Positions 45,350-57,999 of a stretch of 64,000 nucleotides of DNA are shown here, in pieces. This DNA is from Metallyticus violacea (taxonomy: Eukaryota; Arthropoda; Insecta; Mantodea; Metallyticidae). The stretch's first letter is position 1. Each line of letters starts with the position of its first letter. A program made the translations under genes and the position numbers. The DNA lies in contig CM060843.1 of assembly GCA_030762175.1 (NCBI GenBank), positions 114,977,369 to 115,041,368 of the forward strand, given 5' to 3'. Below the pieces are notes generated by a model. It was given only the letters and a program-made list of their open reading frames with translations. It searched no databases and was not told the DNA's origin.

Positions 45350-47065
45350 AAAAAAAAAGTCTGCAGTAATGACGCATAGACGGATGTAATGTAACAAATG
45401 AATGCTGACACGTGCTTAATTGGATTAATATTTTGTGAATTACTTACAAAAGAGGAGAAATGGCCATGGTCATTTGTTGATATTACAACTCAGCTTTCCT
45501 TAGGCATAAGACAGTGTTTAAAAATCTTTCATTTTTATTAGTAATAATGAACAGCTTCTTGCTAGCTAGTTAAATATATGTGATACTTCTTATATATATC
45601 CACAGATATAAGCTTGTACAATTTTTTCTCTCTTACCTACATTTAAAGGCCTCCCTAGTGTCTGCCTAACTTTGCGACGGTCATTAGCGGTCCAGAGTCC
45701 CTAAATATTTCAGAAAAAATGTACTATATATAGATACTTAAAAATTATAATAGCAATAGAAATTGAGAACATAAGTCTAATTTAGATTCTAACTGCGGTA
45801 CGTAACATGTAATTACATTTCCCTTCTCCCACTCACTTCCGAAAATTGGCCATTATTTCAAATTAATGTCTCATTAGGAAGAAAGCAATTTATAAGGCAA
45901 GTGTGACCCAAAGTGTAGTTACGAGCTATGGAGCGCACACAACTTAGACTCTTGACTCCCTCTATTCACTATACACCACCAGGTTGAGAATTAATAGCCC
46001 AAACCTGCACTTTCAAGGAATTAAGATCTATAGAAAGTTCCTCGTTTGTTGAAAGCTGAAATTTCCAATTACTAATTAATTTTAATTTACTAAAAGCATG
46101 ACAAGGGACGGAAATCCAACTGCAGGGTCATTTTTACTCTCTTAGTTTCTATGTAACATGCACCGCTTATCTGTGCGTTCATCTGGCGTTAGTAATTCCT
46201 GCATTATTATTTGGTGCGAACGGTTAGTGCTCATTTACCAACGTGCCACTATTACTTACTGCTTCTTGCTCAGTCTTTAATTAAGAATATGGCCGTATAC
46301 TTAAATGTGCAAAGATGTGGCTATATACACACCTAACATGACTTTCATTTTTGCTATGAATGCTCGAATTCAAATATTTAGCTATAGGTAAACCCAAAAT
46401 ATTGTTCTCAATTCGGAAACTGCTTCAAATGTAATGCATTAATATTTTACAGGTTTTTAATGCTTTGTTCTTTGCAAAGATGGTCGATCAACATTTTAAG
46501 CCATTATATGATGAAAAGAAACTTAAGAAATACTAATTACGTTTTCTTATAGTAAAATCAGTGGCTAGGCTGTTATTATTATATCAGCTAAGTAATTTTT
46601 ATCTGTCAAGGCTTTTTTCTTCGAATTTTTTAAAAATGCAACCCTAGACCAGGTTTAAGTGGCATAGGCTTTCAAAGTTTAAAAGCTTTGGTTAGGTTAG
46701 CTAGAGAGCGAGGAAGCATTGACTTTAATTCTAGTTGGAGTTGGATTAGGTAGGAAAAGAACCGAACATTTCTATTGCTTATGGATAGTTGCTAATAGAC
46801 TTGTATTGTAGGCGCCTCGTTTAATAAAACTGAATAATTATTCTCGAAACTTCCTACTTTTAAAAATTTGCTATTAGATTTATAAAAATTGCTGTAATAT
46901 GCTCAGCCTGGAATCAAATATGTGAGACACCTACAATACCAACATTAATTTATAAACACTTATTCAATTTGCCGTAATTTTCTTTTACAATGCGTAAATA
47001 AGAGTATGCGATAGATATGTATTTCATATATGGATCTGGAAGCCACTATCAAAATAAATACACAC
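45350..47065. other. AT-rich intergenic DNA
   Basis: Nothing recognisable. Confidence 0.5.
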
Positions 47066-47070
47066 TTTAC

Positions 47071-47116
47071 TACTACTGCTACTCCTACTCCTACTCCTAC
47101 TCCTACTCCTACTCCT
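47071..47116. repeat. (CTACTC)n minisatellite
   Basis: About six ACTCCT units preceded by CTACTA units. It directly precedes the GC-rich element end. Confidence 0.95.
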
Positions 47117-47647
47117 GCTACTTCCCGTAAGGGGGCGTCGAGACTTTGGTCGTTGTTCTTCAGATGCTCCAGGTGCGGGCTCTGCGGACCTTAGAGTACC
47201 CTGGTACTTCTGACGTTACTAGAAGCAGCCGGGCCGGACTGATCCGAGGCCCTCCCGATGGGGAGTTGTCCGGATTGGGTTGGACTCGGCTTGGCAGTGG
47301 TCCCGGACTCGCGGGAAACTTAGGAACCGCATTAGTGGCGTATCCCAAGGGAGTGCCTCAGGCGTGTACCTTGGGGGCAGGTTTTTCCTGAATCACCGTT
47401 TTTGTGAGGATGGTGGTGGCTACCTTAATGCTGGGGTGAATCATCTGTTAAACTGAGTATGTCTATGCCATACGTGACCTATCTATCAGTGAGAACCTGG
47501 TAGCTAAGTTCGTTTACGCGCTTGGAGGACAAAATCATCTACGGCCAAAAGGCGGGTCTGTTTAGGCTCTAGGTACCGTCCTAAATGTAACAAACAACTG
47601 GGCTGCATAGACCTCTGTGTATTCCCCTAGTCCTAGGGGAGGGATCT

Positions 47648-47649
<2 letters not shown>
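47117..47649 (+). mobile_element. GC-rich LINE-like 3' end abutting (TA)n
   Basis: About 530 bases of high GC in AT-rich surroundings begin with CGTAAGGGGGCGTCGAGACT and end with TATTCCCCTAGTCCTAGGGG AGGGATCTCC directly against (TA)n. Openness of the frame 47146-47391 probably reflects GC content. Composition and form resemble the 3' untranslated end of R1-type non-LTR retrotransposons, several of which insert at fixed targets or microsatellites. A related, inverted end lies at 48009-48037, also against (TA)n. No reverse transcriptase is visible, so the class is inferred. Confidence 0.5.

Positions 47650-47692
<43 letters not shown>
47650..47692. repeat. (TA)n microsatellite, first
   Basis: About 21 TA units directly after the LINE-like end. 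Confidence 0.95.
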
Positions 47693-47694
<2 letters not shown>

Positions 47695-47969
47695 ACCACA
47701 TTAGAGTACTACATGAGCAAAATTAACAATAAAAGGTTATGTCTAAAACATTTATCTACATGAAGTATTGTGTAAAATTTAGATATTTTTCTATTATCGC
47801 GCAGAGCGGTAAATATACTGGTCAAAATAGTGACGTAATTATTCTAATGGGGGGATGCCTGGCCAAAAGCACTGGAGTTTCTGCTAAGACACATTATTAT
47901 GTCACACATAACATTGGCACACTCATAAATGAAATGTGTATAACAACATAGTAGTAGTAGTAATAGCGG

Positions 47970-47970
<1 letters not shown>

Positions 47971-48009
<39 letters not shown>
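47971..48009. repeat. (TA)n microsatellite, second
   Basis: About 19 TA units, directly before the inverted element end. Confidence 0.95.
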
Positions 48010-48011
<2 letters not shown>

Positions 48012-48062
48012 GGATCCCTCCCGGACCAGGGGAATAGACGATCTCTCGCTTCCTAAGGCTTA
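48009..48062 (-). mobile_element. Inverted short copy of the same LINE-like 3' end
   Basis: Reverse-complemented, this reads TATTCCCCTGGTCCGGGAGG GATCCCC and then (TA)n, aligning closely with the terminal 30 bases of the plus-strand end at 47619-47649. It is severely 5' truncated. Two opposed ends each joined to (TA)n suggest two separate insertions or an inverted duplication of one. Confidence 0.6.
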
Positions 48063-48639
48063 TCTAACCTAAGGCTTATCTAATTCGTCATTGCAGAGAA
48101 GTTCACAGTATCACAAAATTGAGTTCCTGAAACCACGTCCAAGAACTGTAAATAAATTCAATCTATTGCTTTTAAAGCAATGTCCCTGTATGAATTGTAC
48201 GCTTCGTACTGTAACTTCTCCAACCAAATCTGCCGTCTTTAACTATTCTTCTGTTAAAACTCAATGGCAATAAGAATCACGCCTAAGTCAATTATAAAAC
48301 AAAAGCTTGTTGACACATGAAGTGCTTGTAACATCATTGTCATCTCATGACTATGAAAGAAAAAATATTACACTAAAGTTAATAATTTCTTCCTATGGCC
48401 AACCTAACGACTTTTTCGTAAACAGCGAACGTTCGTGATTCTTAAATTTGATGAGCGTCTTTCATTTTTCAAAGGATCAAAGAAAATAGCAATGACATGC
48501 AAAATTAAATAAATTATGACATCACAACAGCCTGTGTTGATTTCACTATATCTTGAGCTTGACGCTATGACAATAAAGATCCTAATATATGAATGCATAA
48601 TTTTAATTGCTCATTTTGTTCTATACAATACTTAAGTAC

Positions 48640-48800
48640 ACCAAGTGGGTTGGCTCAGGGGTAAGTTGTAGACTCGCATTCGGGAGGTTCAAAGTGTAAA
48701 TACCTTGCATCCGGTCATTATGATTTTAGATTTTTTCGTGATTTCCCTAAATCGCTTAGACGAATGTTTGGATGAGTATTTCCTTTTCAAGAAACTTACG
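48640..48800 (+). repeat. tRNA-derived SINE, third family
   Basis: The head reads GGTTGGCTCAGGGGTAAGTT (A box) and GGGAGGTTCAAAGTG (decayed B box). The body contains TTTTTTCGTGATTTCCCTAA ATCGCTTAGACGAATG, a phrase typical of insect SINEs of this type. The A-box spacing fits. It differs from the main family in both head and body, and no clear target-site duplication was found. Confidence 0.7.
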
Positions 48801-48839
48801 AAATCAGTTTCACTTCATTGTATCACGTTGATTTTGCTA

Positions 48840-49122
48840 CAGGCAATGTGGGCTAGCGCTGTGTGTGCTGTGACAGTAGCTTGCACTTTGGAACGGTTCT
48901 GCCCCAATCTTTGGCGTGGAGGCGGCCCTTCTGAGAGCACTCAACTCCTTGGAAGAGGATTCCGCCGGCTTAGGGGTATTTTGTTCAGAAACAACGTTAA
49001 AGATTCGATCTACGTCCACACCTCAACGTCCTTGGATCCTGACTCCTTTAGCTCATCTTCTTCATTGGGAGATGTCCCCTTTGGGGCTTAGGCACGAACG
49101 TCAATCCTTGAGCACGATTTAA
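48840..49122 (+). other. GC-richer open patch, possible exon or pseudogene
   Basis: About 280 bases with raised GC are open in two plus frames and one minus frame. One plus frame (48916-49122) reads EAALLRALNSLEEDSAGLGV and onward with protein-like composition. I recognise no family. An upstream acceptor-like CTACAGGCAATG is at about 48837. Evidence for coding remains weak. Confidence 0.2.
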
Positions 49123-49129
49123 GTACCAA

Positions 49130-50880
49130 AAATTCATTCTCTGTTCCCAACAATCAAATCCGATGCTAATTAGCAATACGTGGAAGATAACGAAATAATA
49201 ATATTGTAAAATAAAATTACAGTAAACATTGTATTGAAGGATAATATCATGAAGAGAACAAGTATTTGGAACACAATGTTCATAATGAGTAAATTTAACA
49301 TTTTTATTGAAAGTTAAGCTTATTGCAGTACTACTTAAAACTCTAATAAAAAGTAGTTTGGGGAGTAATTCTTCATTGTTACGAGACGCAGTGCTTACTG
49401 CTATAAGTCTATTAGTATCCAGCAATATACACCTCCAATCTGTAAGCAATAGAAACATTCATTATTTTTGTCCCATAATCCAACTCCAATTTCTGAGCAG
49501 ATTTATTACGAAACTCTGTAGAGAGACGCAAGTGGGTTTGTAATGATCAAACTGATGTTAACAGTGTTTCAGCGAGAAAAGCTTTGCCCCCTTCCCCGCA
49601 CTTTCTCATGAAGTTGGTAGTAGGACATGTTAGGGGCAAACGTTTCCCCCTTCCCCCCTCTCTCACGTTAAGTTATGGCGTTTTGCTGGAACCTCTAACG
49701 AACTGCATAGCGTGTTGACCGGGTTCAGCCCACCCACTGAAAATTAATCACACCAAGTTACAGCATGTGTGTATTTTACAATTGCATGAAGTTGACTAGC
49801 ACATAGAACATATCTTCTCTTTCCCCCACCCTGACGAATACGAATACGTAAAGCGCAGAGATTGGGTGGGAGGACAGGGGGTGGTGAATATTCAGATATT
49901 GGGAACTACTATTCTGCCCAATCCGATCTCTCTATGCTGCCAGCTTTTCAGACGCACTCATAGGACTGTTCAAAAGTATAATATTATGTACTAAGTTATT
50001 CATGACCGTGATATTATGCCCACCATAACTTGTGTTCCTCTGTTGGTTACTTTACAGAACTGATTGTGCGACAATTGTTCAGCTACAGATGCTAATGATG
50101 TTTGGAATTATGAAAACTTGTAAAAGCCTTGGTGCTCACACAATTTATTTTCTTTGCTTTGTCATTGTCATTCATATTATTTAATTTACTCATATTATCA
50201 GAGAATATGATATAATTTTATTCTAATCATTCCCTGAAGCTAATTAGAATGCATACTGCTAGGAGGAATTTGGATGCTTATATATCTGAAAAAACTACTG
50301 CACAATAGTTTTGCAATACATGTCTCTGCAGAATAATGTACCCGTGCTTAAATCATACATTCTGAAAATTATTTATATGCACATTTAAAATAAACCGCAA
50401 AGTCCAAGTGCTGAACTAGAGTTATTTCATAAGTGCTGGCAATTATTATATTTTTGAACAGGTGACAAGACTGCAAGTTTAGTATATATGTTTGAAAGCC
50501 TCCTCTGTAACTCTGAATTTACCACCAAATAAGAAGTCAACATCAGGGGGGAAATAGAAAAGAACTAACAATAAGTGAAAGTGTCACTTAATCAGAAAAT
50601 TCCTAACCCACTAAATACTCCTTCACGCTGTCCTCAGTTCTTTTGGGGAAAACAGATGTGTTTGGTTAATACATTTCAGTTCTGACCCAAGTGGATATTT
50701 TTAACCAAATAGTGAAGATGCTCCAACACCTCGCATTTTCACCCCCGTAATTCTTGACAGGTACTGCATTAAAGATAATAGTCCATCAGTACTGGCCGTT
50801 TCTCCTGAATTGCACCATATCCATGGTACTGCAGAAGTATCTTGTAAAAAGGGGCGTTTACATTTCGGTATTTAGAAGAG
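49130..50880. other. AT-rich intergenic DNA
   Basis: Nothing recognisable apart from C-rich runs near 49600-49670. Confidence 0.5.
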
Positions 50881-50899
50881 AATGATGAAAACACCTCGA

Positions 50900-51270
50900 C
50901 TATCATATGACAAAATGAGGTGATGGGCTGTATCGAACAAGTTGAGAACACTGTCACTTACCTGAGTTCTGGTTCGCATTTCATCCACTGCAATGATGCG
51001 GCATTACCTTTCCAAATGAATCGCCTCAGATGCGTTAACCAACATGGCACCTGTTTGGCAGCAGTCTGTAAGTCCCACCGTAATACCAGAGACACAGCTA
51101 ACTCCATCACAGTTAAGCACAGATCGATTACCGCCACTAATACTATTGTGTTAACTGATGCACTACGGGCACTACTAGGCATTTGGCGTGCATCCAAGTC
51201 TTCAGTCCACCTTGCCACTGTAAGATATGACAGAGCACGAACGCCCAATGCTTATAGGTATAGTTAGGTT
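50900..51270. other. Both-strand open patch, unrecognised
   Basis: About 370 bases of higher GC are open in a 115-codon plus frame (50920-51267) and a 96-codon minus frame (50958-51248). The plus frame has splice-donor-like sites (CTGTAAGT at about 51065, CTGTAAGAT at about 51220). I recognise no domain. A decayed repeat, exon or processed pseudogene are all possible. Confidence 0.2.
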
Positions 51271-51584
51271 ACCTGAGTGAACAGAGCGCGCCTAGAAGCC
51301 AGAGATTCTGACATATAATGCTGGAGCAGGTTGCAGCTTGTAGTTAGTTTGAGGGATGATTCGTCAGCGAGTGGATGCGCGTTCATGAGTTATTCGCTAC
51401 TTTCATTGTACGAATTGTGTGCTAATTAATCCTCTAATTATGGAATTATAAACATATCTTGAAGAAAGCTTTTTATGTACGGTTGATATGTTAAAACCTG
51501 CTCTTGCATAGAAATGATAAAGCAATTCGCAAGACAATGTACTAGCAATCACCAATTATATTAAACAATGATAAATAGCGTAAT

Positions 51585-51896
51585 ATGACTAATAATTTTA
51601 CAGCTTCAAACGTCTCAAACCAGAATTTGGAAATTTGGAAACTGGAATACCTGCGTGGTAGAGTAATTAAGTTAATTTTAAAACCGGAAAAAGAGAAAAT
51701 TTTAAAGCCTAAAGGATTTACCGGCTTACGATTGAACTCTATGATTATTCAGGGCAGATTGCCACAAGTGGCTGAAACCATGAGTAAGTTTGTCAAGGCT
51801 ACGATACCAGCAGAAAAACGCTGGAATGATAAAAAAGGAAGGAAAGGAAGGAAGGAAACAGTTGTATCAATACCATTCATCACACATACTTTTTAA
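51585..51896 (+). other. 103-codon open frame, unrecognised
   Basis: The longest Met-initiated frame in an AT-rich stretch: Lys-rich, ending in an (AAGG)n-encoded GRKGRKE segment (51836-51858). No family or signal sequence is recognised. Its AT-rich composition and simple-repeat end argue against a gene. Confidence 0.15.
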
Positions 51897-51899
51897 ATC

Positions 51900-53710
51900 G
51901 TTTACAGTTTTATGTCAGATGTTTAGCATGTAATTTTTAACTTAACATATTTTAGTAACTTTTTCTTTTTTTTCCACAAAACTTAAGGTATTTTTTTTTT
52001 CATTTTCGATTGAACTCCTCAAACTTTTTAAACGACCATATATCACTATATTGATTGTCACAAACAGAACTCCATGTTTTATAATAACTGTAATTTAATG
52101 TGACGCATGCTTCAAATGGTCTTCAAAGATTAACGTTTACCATAGTTTCATTAGTAACATTTTAAAAGTCAAATATTTCTATTCCATGCATTTATATTAC
52201 GTTTCCTGATTAATGTAATTTGACTACAAAGTAGATTTTTTCCTTTTAAATTTTAGTTAAAGGTACAGTTTTACATATTAATTAACAACTATGTAGTGGT
52301 TAGCTATAAAATCGCGCCTAAGTATTTGAATATTCGAACCATCTGTTAAGAATTAAATCGCTCATGTTGAGATAATACTCAGGCTTTTCAGGAAATAAAG
52401 AATTATTAGTGTTGCGTTCGAAAAGAACACGTTAGCTCTTGGGAAACACAACAGCGGAGTAATAAAACACTATTAGATATCATGAGGATATTTTATGTAA
52501 ATTGATTAAATTGTTTTTGAGTACTTGTTACTGTCGAAGAACACAGGCATCATAAATTTCCTTTTTCAGACCGCTATGTATATATCCTTCATTAATAAAT
52601 TGGAGATGGAGATATTGAAACGAATTAATTACTCCGTACTGAAAAAAAATGTATTCCTGAATTAATCGATACATATTAGTGTGTCATTTGCGTTTTCAGA
52701 GGAAGAAAAAAATCTAAGTTAATCGCTGTTTGCTACTCGTTCCAATGGAAATCAATTCTGAGCAAGACAGTACGGCGATGGAATGCATTTTTACTAATTG
52801 TTATTATAGATGATATATTATCGTTTCATTAAAAATATTTGGTTTTGAATTTTCCAAATTTGATGGATGGTTAATTAAATTGTTTTTTATGACCTAAATA
52901 CAATATAAGTGTTTGAGTTGTGATGGCCTACCGTAGATCTCGACACAGCTGCTGCAGACCACCAATTCTTTCTCGTATAGACTTCTCCAGGGTCTTTGGA
53001 AGCTAAAGGTTGGCTGGACTGAGTGAGAGAGACGAAGTCAAATAACGTACGTTGCTAGCCGATATTCATGACATTAGTACCTGGGTGTTCCCTTGTTTCA
53101 AGTCGGAACTAATTCTAAACACTATAAAATCGTAACTTGCACATTATAACTGAATCATTAAAGTGCCTTCAATGAGAAGGGCACAATACAACTGTAGATA
53201 GTCGCATAATTACTGATTCGAAGTCGTGCATGTAAATTACATCAATTACCCTATAACTGATGTGGGTAACAGGGACAGCTTCATCTCCCTTCAAGTGCTT
53301 TCAATAAAATTTCAGTTTAATGCAATATGAAATTGTTTAGTTATTTTGTACCTATAATAATTGGTACCAAGTTCAGATTACAGGTTTTCTACATCCCTAG
53401 TTTATATATTGCGTCTCAACAGGATATTAGGCCCAATACGGAAATCACTTACGTTCCATTAGAAATAAAATAAATACAGTTATAATATGTACATCATAAA
53501 AAGGATATAAATTAATGATAAATATATCTTCCCAAAATTAAAAATTAGGAAGAATATTAATTAACTAAAGGGAAAGAATTTCTTCCAAATATATTAATTC
53601 AGAGCTTTATTATAGTATTCATAAAAGTAAAATATTTCACCTATTTCCCAAAGCATACAATTGTTCCTTTAATGCTTGCACTCCCTCTATACCTAATACC
53701 TTCCCACACT
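51900..53710. other. AT-rich intergenic DNA
   Basis: No gene or known repeat recognised. Confidence 0.5.
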
Positions 53711-53713
53711 ATG

Positions 53714-53993
53714 TGCCGCCACGTGCTTAGGTCGTTAGGCGCAGAGTCGTGAGCAGCAGGTCTGGGGTTTGATTCTCACCAGGACTGTCTTCCTTAATTC
53801 AGTTTTTTTCAGGTTTTCCTCAGTCCCCATAAATGGCAAATGCCGGGAAGGTGCCCTAAACATGGGCCTCGAACAAACGCTTACTTCCATAAATAAAATT
53901 ATTTAACCCACTTATTATTTCATCTCATGTATCACCAGCGTCTCACCGCCTGTAATGCCTCATAGTTAAAGCGGATGTTAAACATTATTTAAA
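53714..53993 (+). repeat. SINE copy 8, near full length
   Basis: Head GCCGCCACGTGCTTAGGTCG with a decayed A box, B box GGGGTTTGATTCTCACCAGG, body ATAAATGGCAAATGCCGGGA, and 3' end AAGCGGATGTTAAACATTAT. Divergence from the copy at 27517 is visibly higher, so this is an older insertion. Confidence 0.93.
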
Positions 53994-53999
53994 AAGTCC

Positions 54000-56140
54000 T
54001 CTCCTTCCTTGCCTACATCAGAAATATTAGTTCTTTGGCATTTTGTTCCAATGGGTTTGGAAAGGTAAAGAAATCTCTAGAAGAGTTTGACGTAATTTTT
54101 CTGACTTGTTCGCTTCTCTCTTCGTTGCTAACAGTGAAGTCGCTTCAAGACTGGAAAGTGAATAAGTGTGTTTAAACTCTTGTTCTAAACTGGTAGATTA
54201 ATGCCTTCTCTGCTATACTGATCCAGTGCCCTAGGTATTATCAATTTTTTATTTTTTTTTTATGTCTTTTAACTTTGACTTTAAGTTACTTTGTATTTTT
54301 ATTATGAGAAATTACTGTTATGATCAAGTCCTTTCTTGAAATTATCGTAATTTGAGGGTACCTCTTAACGTCTTTAATTTTATTCCATGTAAAAGTTTAC
54401 AGTGTTCCAAACCTGTTAGTTATTTTAAAGTTTTAAAAGACAATATTTCATATCTCAATTGCTAAAAGTATCCTCTTCCATCCCAGATCATCCATTCATA
54501 TATACTCTACTAGAACTACACTTTAAACCTTGTTGTTAATAATGAGGAGGTTGGAAAGTGGGCCAGTAGTCACTTCAAGTCTTTTCCTAGTGTACTCAAA
54601 AAGCATTTATCCATTCATTTGATTATGGTGCTACAAATTTTTCATTTATTATTTCAATTTTGTAAAATTGTTTATTAAGTACGATATATAATAATCCACA
54701 ATGCAATATTCTATCACAAAATGACTGCAAAAGTATCATAAATCTTTTTGACAGTCCTTGTATTTATGTTCTGATAATACTTTTGTAGCCGCTTTTCTAA
54801 ACTACTATAGAAATTATTCTCTATTTTGACAGGTAGTTAGGTAAATACCATTACTGCAACGGATAACAAAGAAAACGATTTAAATATAATTTTATGTTAA
54901 ACAGAATAATATATTAGCAAGAGACCGGAGTATCTGCTTTAGCAGATTAGGAAAGTCAAAGAAGTCTATCATTGAAACTCCGAAGATTTACCTGACAAAC
55001 GTTGTAACAGAAAAGGCGCCAAACTTCTCTATTAAACTCTTTGCACTATCAGGAAAATCAATGGGAATCTGCATTACAGCTCTAATTTCTAAAAGCTGTA
55101 GTAACAAAGAATGTTCGGTTCAAAATTCAGAAATACTTACGCCCCACTGTCGATCAGAGGCAATAAGATTTTATTAATCGCTAAAACATATACAGAACTG
55201 TATAGCTATTTTATTTGATGAAAACTCCTCTAAAACGTGATATCTCAGAGTTACTCATGTTGCAATTAATTATTACAAAATGATGTATATTACTGTTTTG
55301 TTTCAATATTTACAGAAACAAAGTAAAGAGACATTTTTAATAATCTTTGAAGATAGAGGCTGCACCGTTAGGTAGCTGTCAATTTACAGAATACAGTAAA
55401 ACCTTTAAAACAAATAAATTAGAAGAAGAATAGGTTTTTAATCAAGCATATTTTGTGATAAATAAGTTATTTCTTCAGTACTCAATATATTTAGAAGAAA
55501 ATTATAAACTTTATGCCCAAGATATTATACTACTTTTCGTAATAAAATAATTTCTGGTATGTTCATATGATGTATGAAACTTTTTAATGGTTTACATTAA
55601 TATTAATGTTAGGATTAATTACACAGTCATGTCTGTATAAAAGGTTCTCACGTAATAGAAATTATGCTCCAAAGATTTTAACCTTTATTTTTAAACATTT
55701 ATCTAAAGTGGGGATCGCATTTTTGGAAAACTATACCCTCAATAACTGAAATGATAAGGAAATACGTACTAATAATTCTAAAAATGAATTTACTGTGCAT
55801 ATATGTATTTGGCGTGTAAAAATTTAATTACTTATTCAAATGAGCGTTTTGGAGTATGATTCCTTTCAGTTACCATCTCAATTGTTATATAATGAAATTT
55901 ACCGAAAACCGTGAACAACCGGTGCATATAAAATAATATTTTTGTTTCGCAAGAGAAATAGTAGGTATTAAGATGTATGCATTAAGTATGCGATGCCACA
56001 TCATTACAAAACAAAACACTTACGACAGGAAAAAGCCGCTAGAAACAATGCTGTGAGGTCTTTAGTAGTAAGTTAGTTGCTAACATTGTTTTCCAGTAGA
56101 GCAATAAGGAGTGGAGAAGAAATACATTCTACATTTTTGT
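54000..56140. other. AT-rich intergenic DNA
   Basis: Nothing recognisable. Confidence 0.5.
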
Positions 56141-56149
56141 TTTCTATTT

Positions 56150-56410
56150 CAGATGAACGAGAAGCGAAAACGTAAGAGACGCGGTATATTTACAGCGTTC
56201 GTAGATTTCTCCAAGAACTGCTTAAGTATGGCTACCTTCGGAAGGGAAGTAAAGCCTTGGGTCCCGTGTCATACGTTTATGGCACGATAAAAAACCTCGA
56301 GCCTGAAAGAAGAAGCCTCTGATCAAAATTTGTTGGCCGTTTCACGCCCTGAATTGAATGGGATTCTGATGACCTGAGATGTTAAAGAGCGTCTGTAGAT
56401 AAATCAAATC
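56150..56410 (+). repeat. Possible retroelement 3' untranslated end
   Basis: A GC-richer stretch contains CTTCGGAAGGGAAGTAAAGC, then GGGTCCCGTG, a hairpin-like ATACGTTTATGGCACG, ACCTCGAGCCTGAAAGAAG and finally ATAAATCAAATCAAA. The layout (GGAAGTAAAGCC ... GGTCCCG ... short A-rich repeat tail) recalls 3' ends of some insect non-LTR elements. This is recognition from memory, without a reverse transcriptase beside it. Confidence 0.35.
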
Positions 56411-56414
56411 AAAC

Positions 56415-57840
56415 AATCCAAGAACTGCGTACATAAGTCAACAAAACTGGAGTAATGGGAAAAGATATTCCTACATTTTGTACTGTAGAAAAAGAAACAG
56501 CTGATTCAGCGGAAATCTAATTTATGTATAGAATAATATAGAATATAGATGTAACCATCTAGATATGTATACATGAATTGGATGAGTGAAATGTTGAAAA
56601 ATAATTAATGTTTCATAAGTTATGCATAGAAATGACCAACTTTTTTATATAATGTGTGATATTTTTATCAAGACTTAAAGTATGTAAAGTCTGGTAGCTG
56701 ACGAATTTAGAAGGCAGTGAAGCTCAGCTGAACAACAAAGTAATAAAATCCCTACAAATATAACGACTTGGTGCCAAACATCAGTTTCAATACCTCCCGT
56801 AGTTTAAGATCCTCAGACGAAGGATGTATAAGTAAATGAAATTAATCTGTCGATTAATCTCTTAATGGATATAGGACAGCATATTCAATGAGCATCAAGG
56901 ATTTAGTGAGCTCATTCCCTAGTCCAATAATACTCTAGAACTTTAAAATTTGAAAATAAAGCCAGTATAATTTAACATTCTCAATATGCCTCCATTGGCT
57001 TATATGACAATAAGGATGTCTATTAGCAATGGTTTATGCCAACGTACTGTACAAGCGACCATATAATATTTTTACGCATTTAGCTGAGGCCATGTTGATT
57101 TTTAAAACATTTAAATTTATACCAAAAAATTTGCAAAATTTAGATAAATATTTTCATATTTCGTAAATAGGTTCACAAATGCAATCTCGTCATTCATGCC
57201 GGGTGCAAAATATTTTAATTCATATGTAAAATGTATGACAACTTTACATAAAATGAATACACGTACATGAATTTCATGTAGGTTTATGTCAACTTTTGAA
57301 TGTTTAACTTGTAGCAGATTAGGCAGTGAGGGTTGCCAACTCTTCTAGATAGAATACTGCAGAAGGTTTTAAAAACTCTACGGAACGTAAACGGGAGCCG
57401 TCGATAGACCAATAAATAATCCCCGCTTCCCGCCTGAGTAAAGGGATGAAAGTCAAAATAGCAAAAAACAGTCATAAATATACAGTTGCAAACTCCCGTA
57501 ACCGGGGATTTGATATTCCCGGGCCCTGCTGCCTATCCTTACTTGGTAATATCCCCTCAGATTAATGGACATAACTGAAATCATTATTTATCATAAATTA
57601 TGTGCATCCCTTAGGATTAATAGTATAGTATTAAACGTGTGATTTTAGAGTAATCAGCAGAAAACGTTTTAAAAGAGATGCTCTTAATGAATCAAAGATA
57701 ATTTTGAGTTTGTATATTAAAGTACTAATGCTGAGAGGAGTTTTAGAATCCATTTTTAACAAGTTCCAAAGTATGGAACGATAAAGTATGTCGTAGCTGC
57801 CAAGCTGAAAGTAAGACCATACTGATAAGATGTTAAGCAC
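56415..57840. other. AT-rich intergenic DNA
   Basis: Nothing recognisable. Confidence 0.5.
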
Positions 57841-57885
57841 TAGCACTTGTAATGGGATTAATTGACGTCGCCGTCGTTGTAGATG

Positions 57886-57975
57886 CCGACACGTTGGGGG
57901 CCAAATTTGTGTTGGTATTAATTACGAGTGTGTAGGTGGCGTCAACATTCACTAATGCCAACACGATGAGCGTCA
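57886..57975 (-). other. Two tRNA-Lys-type primer-binding-site-like sequences
   Basis: On the minus strand TGGCCCCCAACGTGTCGG (57886-57903) matches 15 of 18 bases of TGGCGCCCAACGTGGGGC, the primer-binding site complementary to the 3' end of animal tRNA-Lys. A second, weaker match, TGACGCTCATCGTGTTGG, lies at 57958-57975 next to the end of long-repeat copy B. Each follows an AAATTT. In an LTR retrotransposon the primer-binding site sits just inside the 5' LTR, as these do relative to copy B. Confidence 0.5.
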
Positions 57976-57999
57976 AATTTTGTGGCGGAATAATAGAGA

